A stretch of DNA of 21,042 nucleotides, taken from positions 1 to 21,042 of the forward strand of contig CAYYGH010000050.1 of NCBI GenBank assembly GCA_964471405.1, in the 5' to 3' direction. This DNA comes from J084 sp964471405. GTDB lineage: Bacteria > Pseudomonadota > Alphaproteobacteria > Sphingomonadales > Rhodothalassiaceae. Shown here piece after piece: positions 21,039-21,042 of this stretch. The notes under the pieces were generated by a model. It searched no databases. It was not told where the DNA came from and was given only the letters and a program-made list of their open reading frames with translations. The first letter of the stretch is position 1, and each line of letters starts with the position of its first letter. The translations under genes and the position numbers were made by a program.

Positions 21039-21042
21039 GATG

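Larger units (their letters stand above)
18664..21042 (+). mobile_element. Phage-derived non-contractile tail module, continuing past the right edge
   Basis: Tail terminator, tail tube, tail-assembly chaperone and its frameshift extension follow in siphophage order on the plus strand. A new ATG at 21040-21042, after a GAGGAGGG ribosome site, is probably the tape-measure gene. The first gene is the tail terminator, with no head, portal or connector gene before it in the window. Confidence 0.75.

Overview
The window is a high-GC chromosomal segment whose gene content and order point to an alphaproteobacterium. Evidence includes fabD-fabG-acpP-fabF-mltG in one run, a radA-cvpA-purF-SDR block, a PAS_5-type single-domain protein, and a holin of the 3-TM 'gene-transfer release' family common in Alphaproteobacteria. 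No species can be named from the sequence alone.

Layout. (1) 1-6419, all on the minus strand: fabD, fabG, acpP, fabF, mltG and the start of a ribonuclease J gene that runs off the left edge. This is fatty-acid chain initiation and elongation plus a peptidoglycan lytic transglycosylase. mltG and the RNase J gene share an ATGA overlap. (2) 6550-7508, plus strand: tRNA-Gln(CTG) with its own promoter, then a PAS-domain protein. (3) 7588-9164, minus strand: mlaF and mlaE, ATPase and permease of a lipid-transport ABC system. (4) 9308-12945: a phage-derived control and lysis module. A LexA/CI-type S24 repressor faces left. Facing right from an AT-rich, overlapping divergent promoter region are a small membrane protein, a small winged-helix-like protein, a Mor-like late activator, a GH108 endolysin, a 3-TM holin and a DUF2730-like membrane/coiled-coil protein. 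(5) 13023-17679, minus strand: the housekeeping block radA-cvpA-purF-SDR, each junction ATGA-coupled except cvpA/purF. (6) 17680-18663: almost 1 kb with no convincing gene but several GC-rich inverted repeats. (7) 18664 to the right edge, plus strand: a non-contractile phage tail module with tail terminator, tail tube, tail-assembly chaperone, and a DUF1799 ORF joined to the chaperone by a textbook -1 frameshift signal. A new start codon, probably the tape-measure gene, lies at the last three bases.

Main hypothesis. The two phage modules are complementary (switch, activator and lysis on one side; tail on the other). They lie on the same strand on either side of an intact housekeeping block. 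No transposase, integrase, terminase, portal, protease or capsid gene is visible in the window, and the left module stops where the head genes of a Mu-like phage would begin, while the right one starts at the tail terminator. This fits a domesticated, split particle system: either a headless flexible (F-type-like) tailocin or a multi-locus gene-transfer-agent-like element. The likely logic is that DNA damage inactivates the S24 repressor, the Mor-like activator is made, and lysis and tail genes follow. Absence of head genes can only be stated for this window; sequence to the right and elsewhere in the genome would decide.
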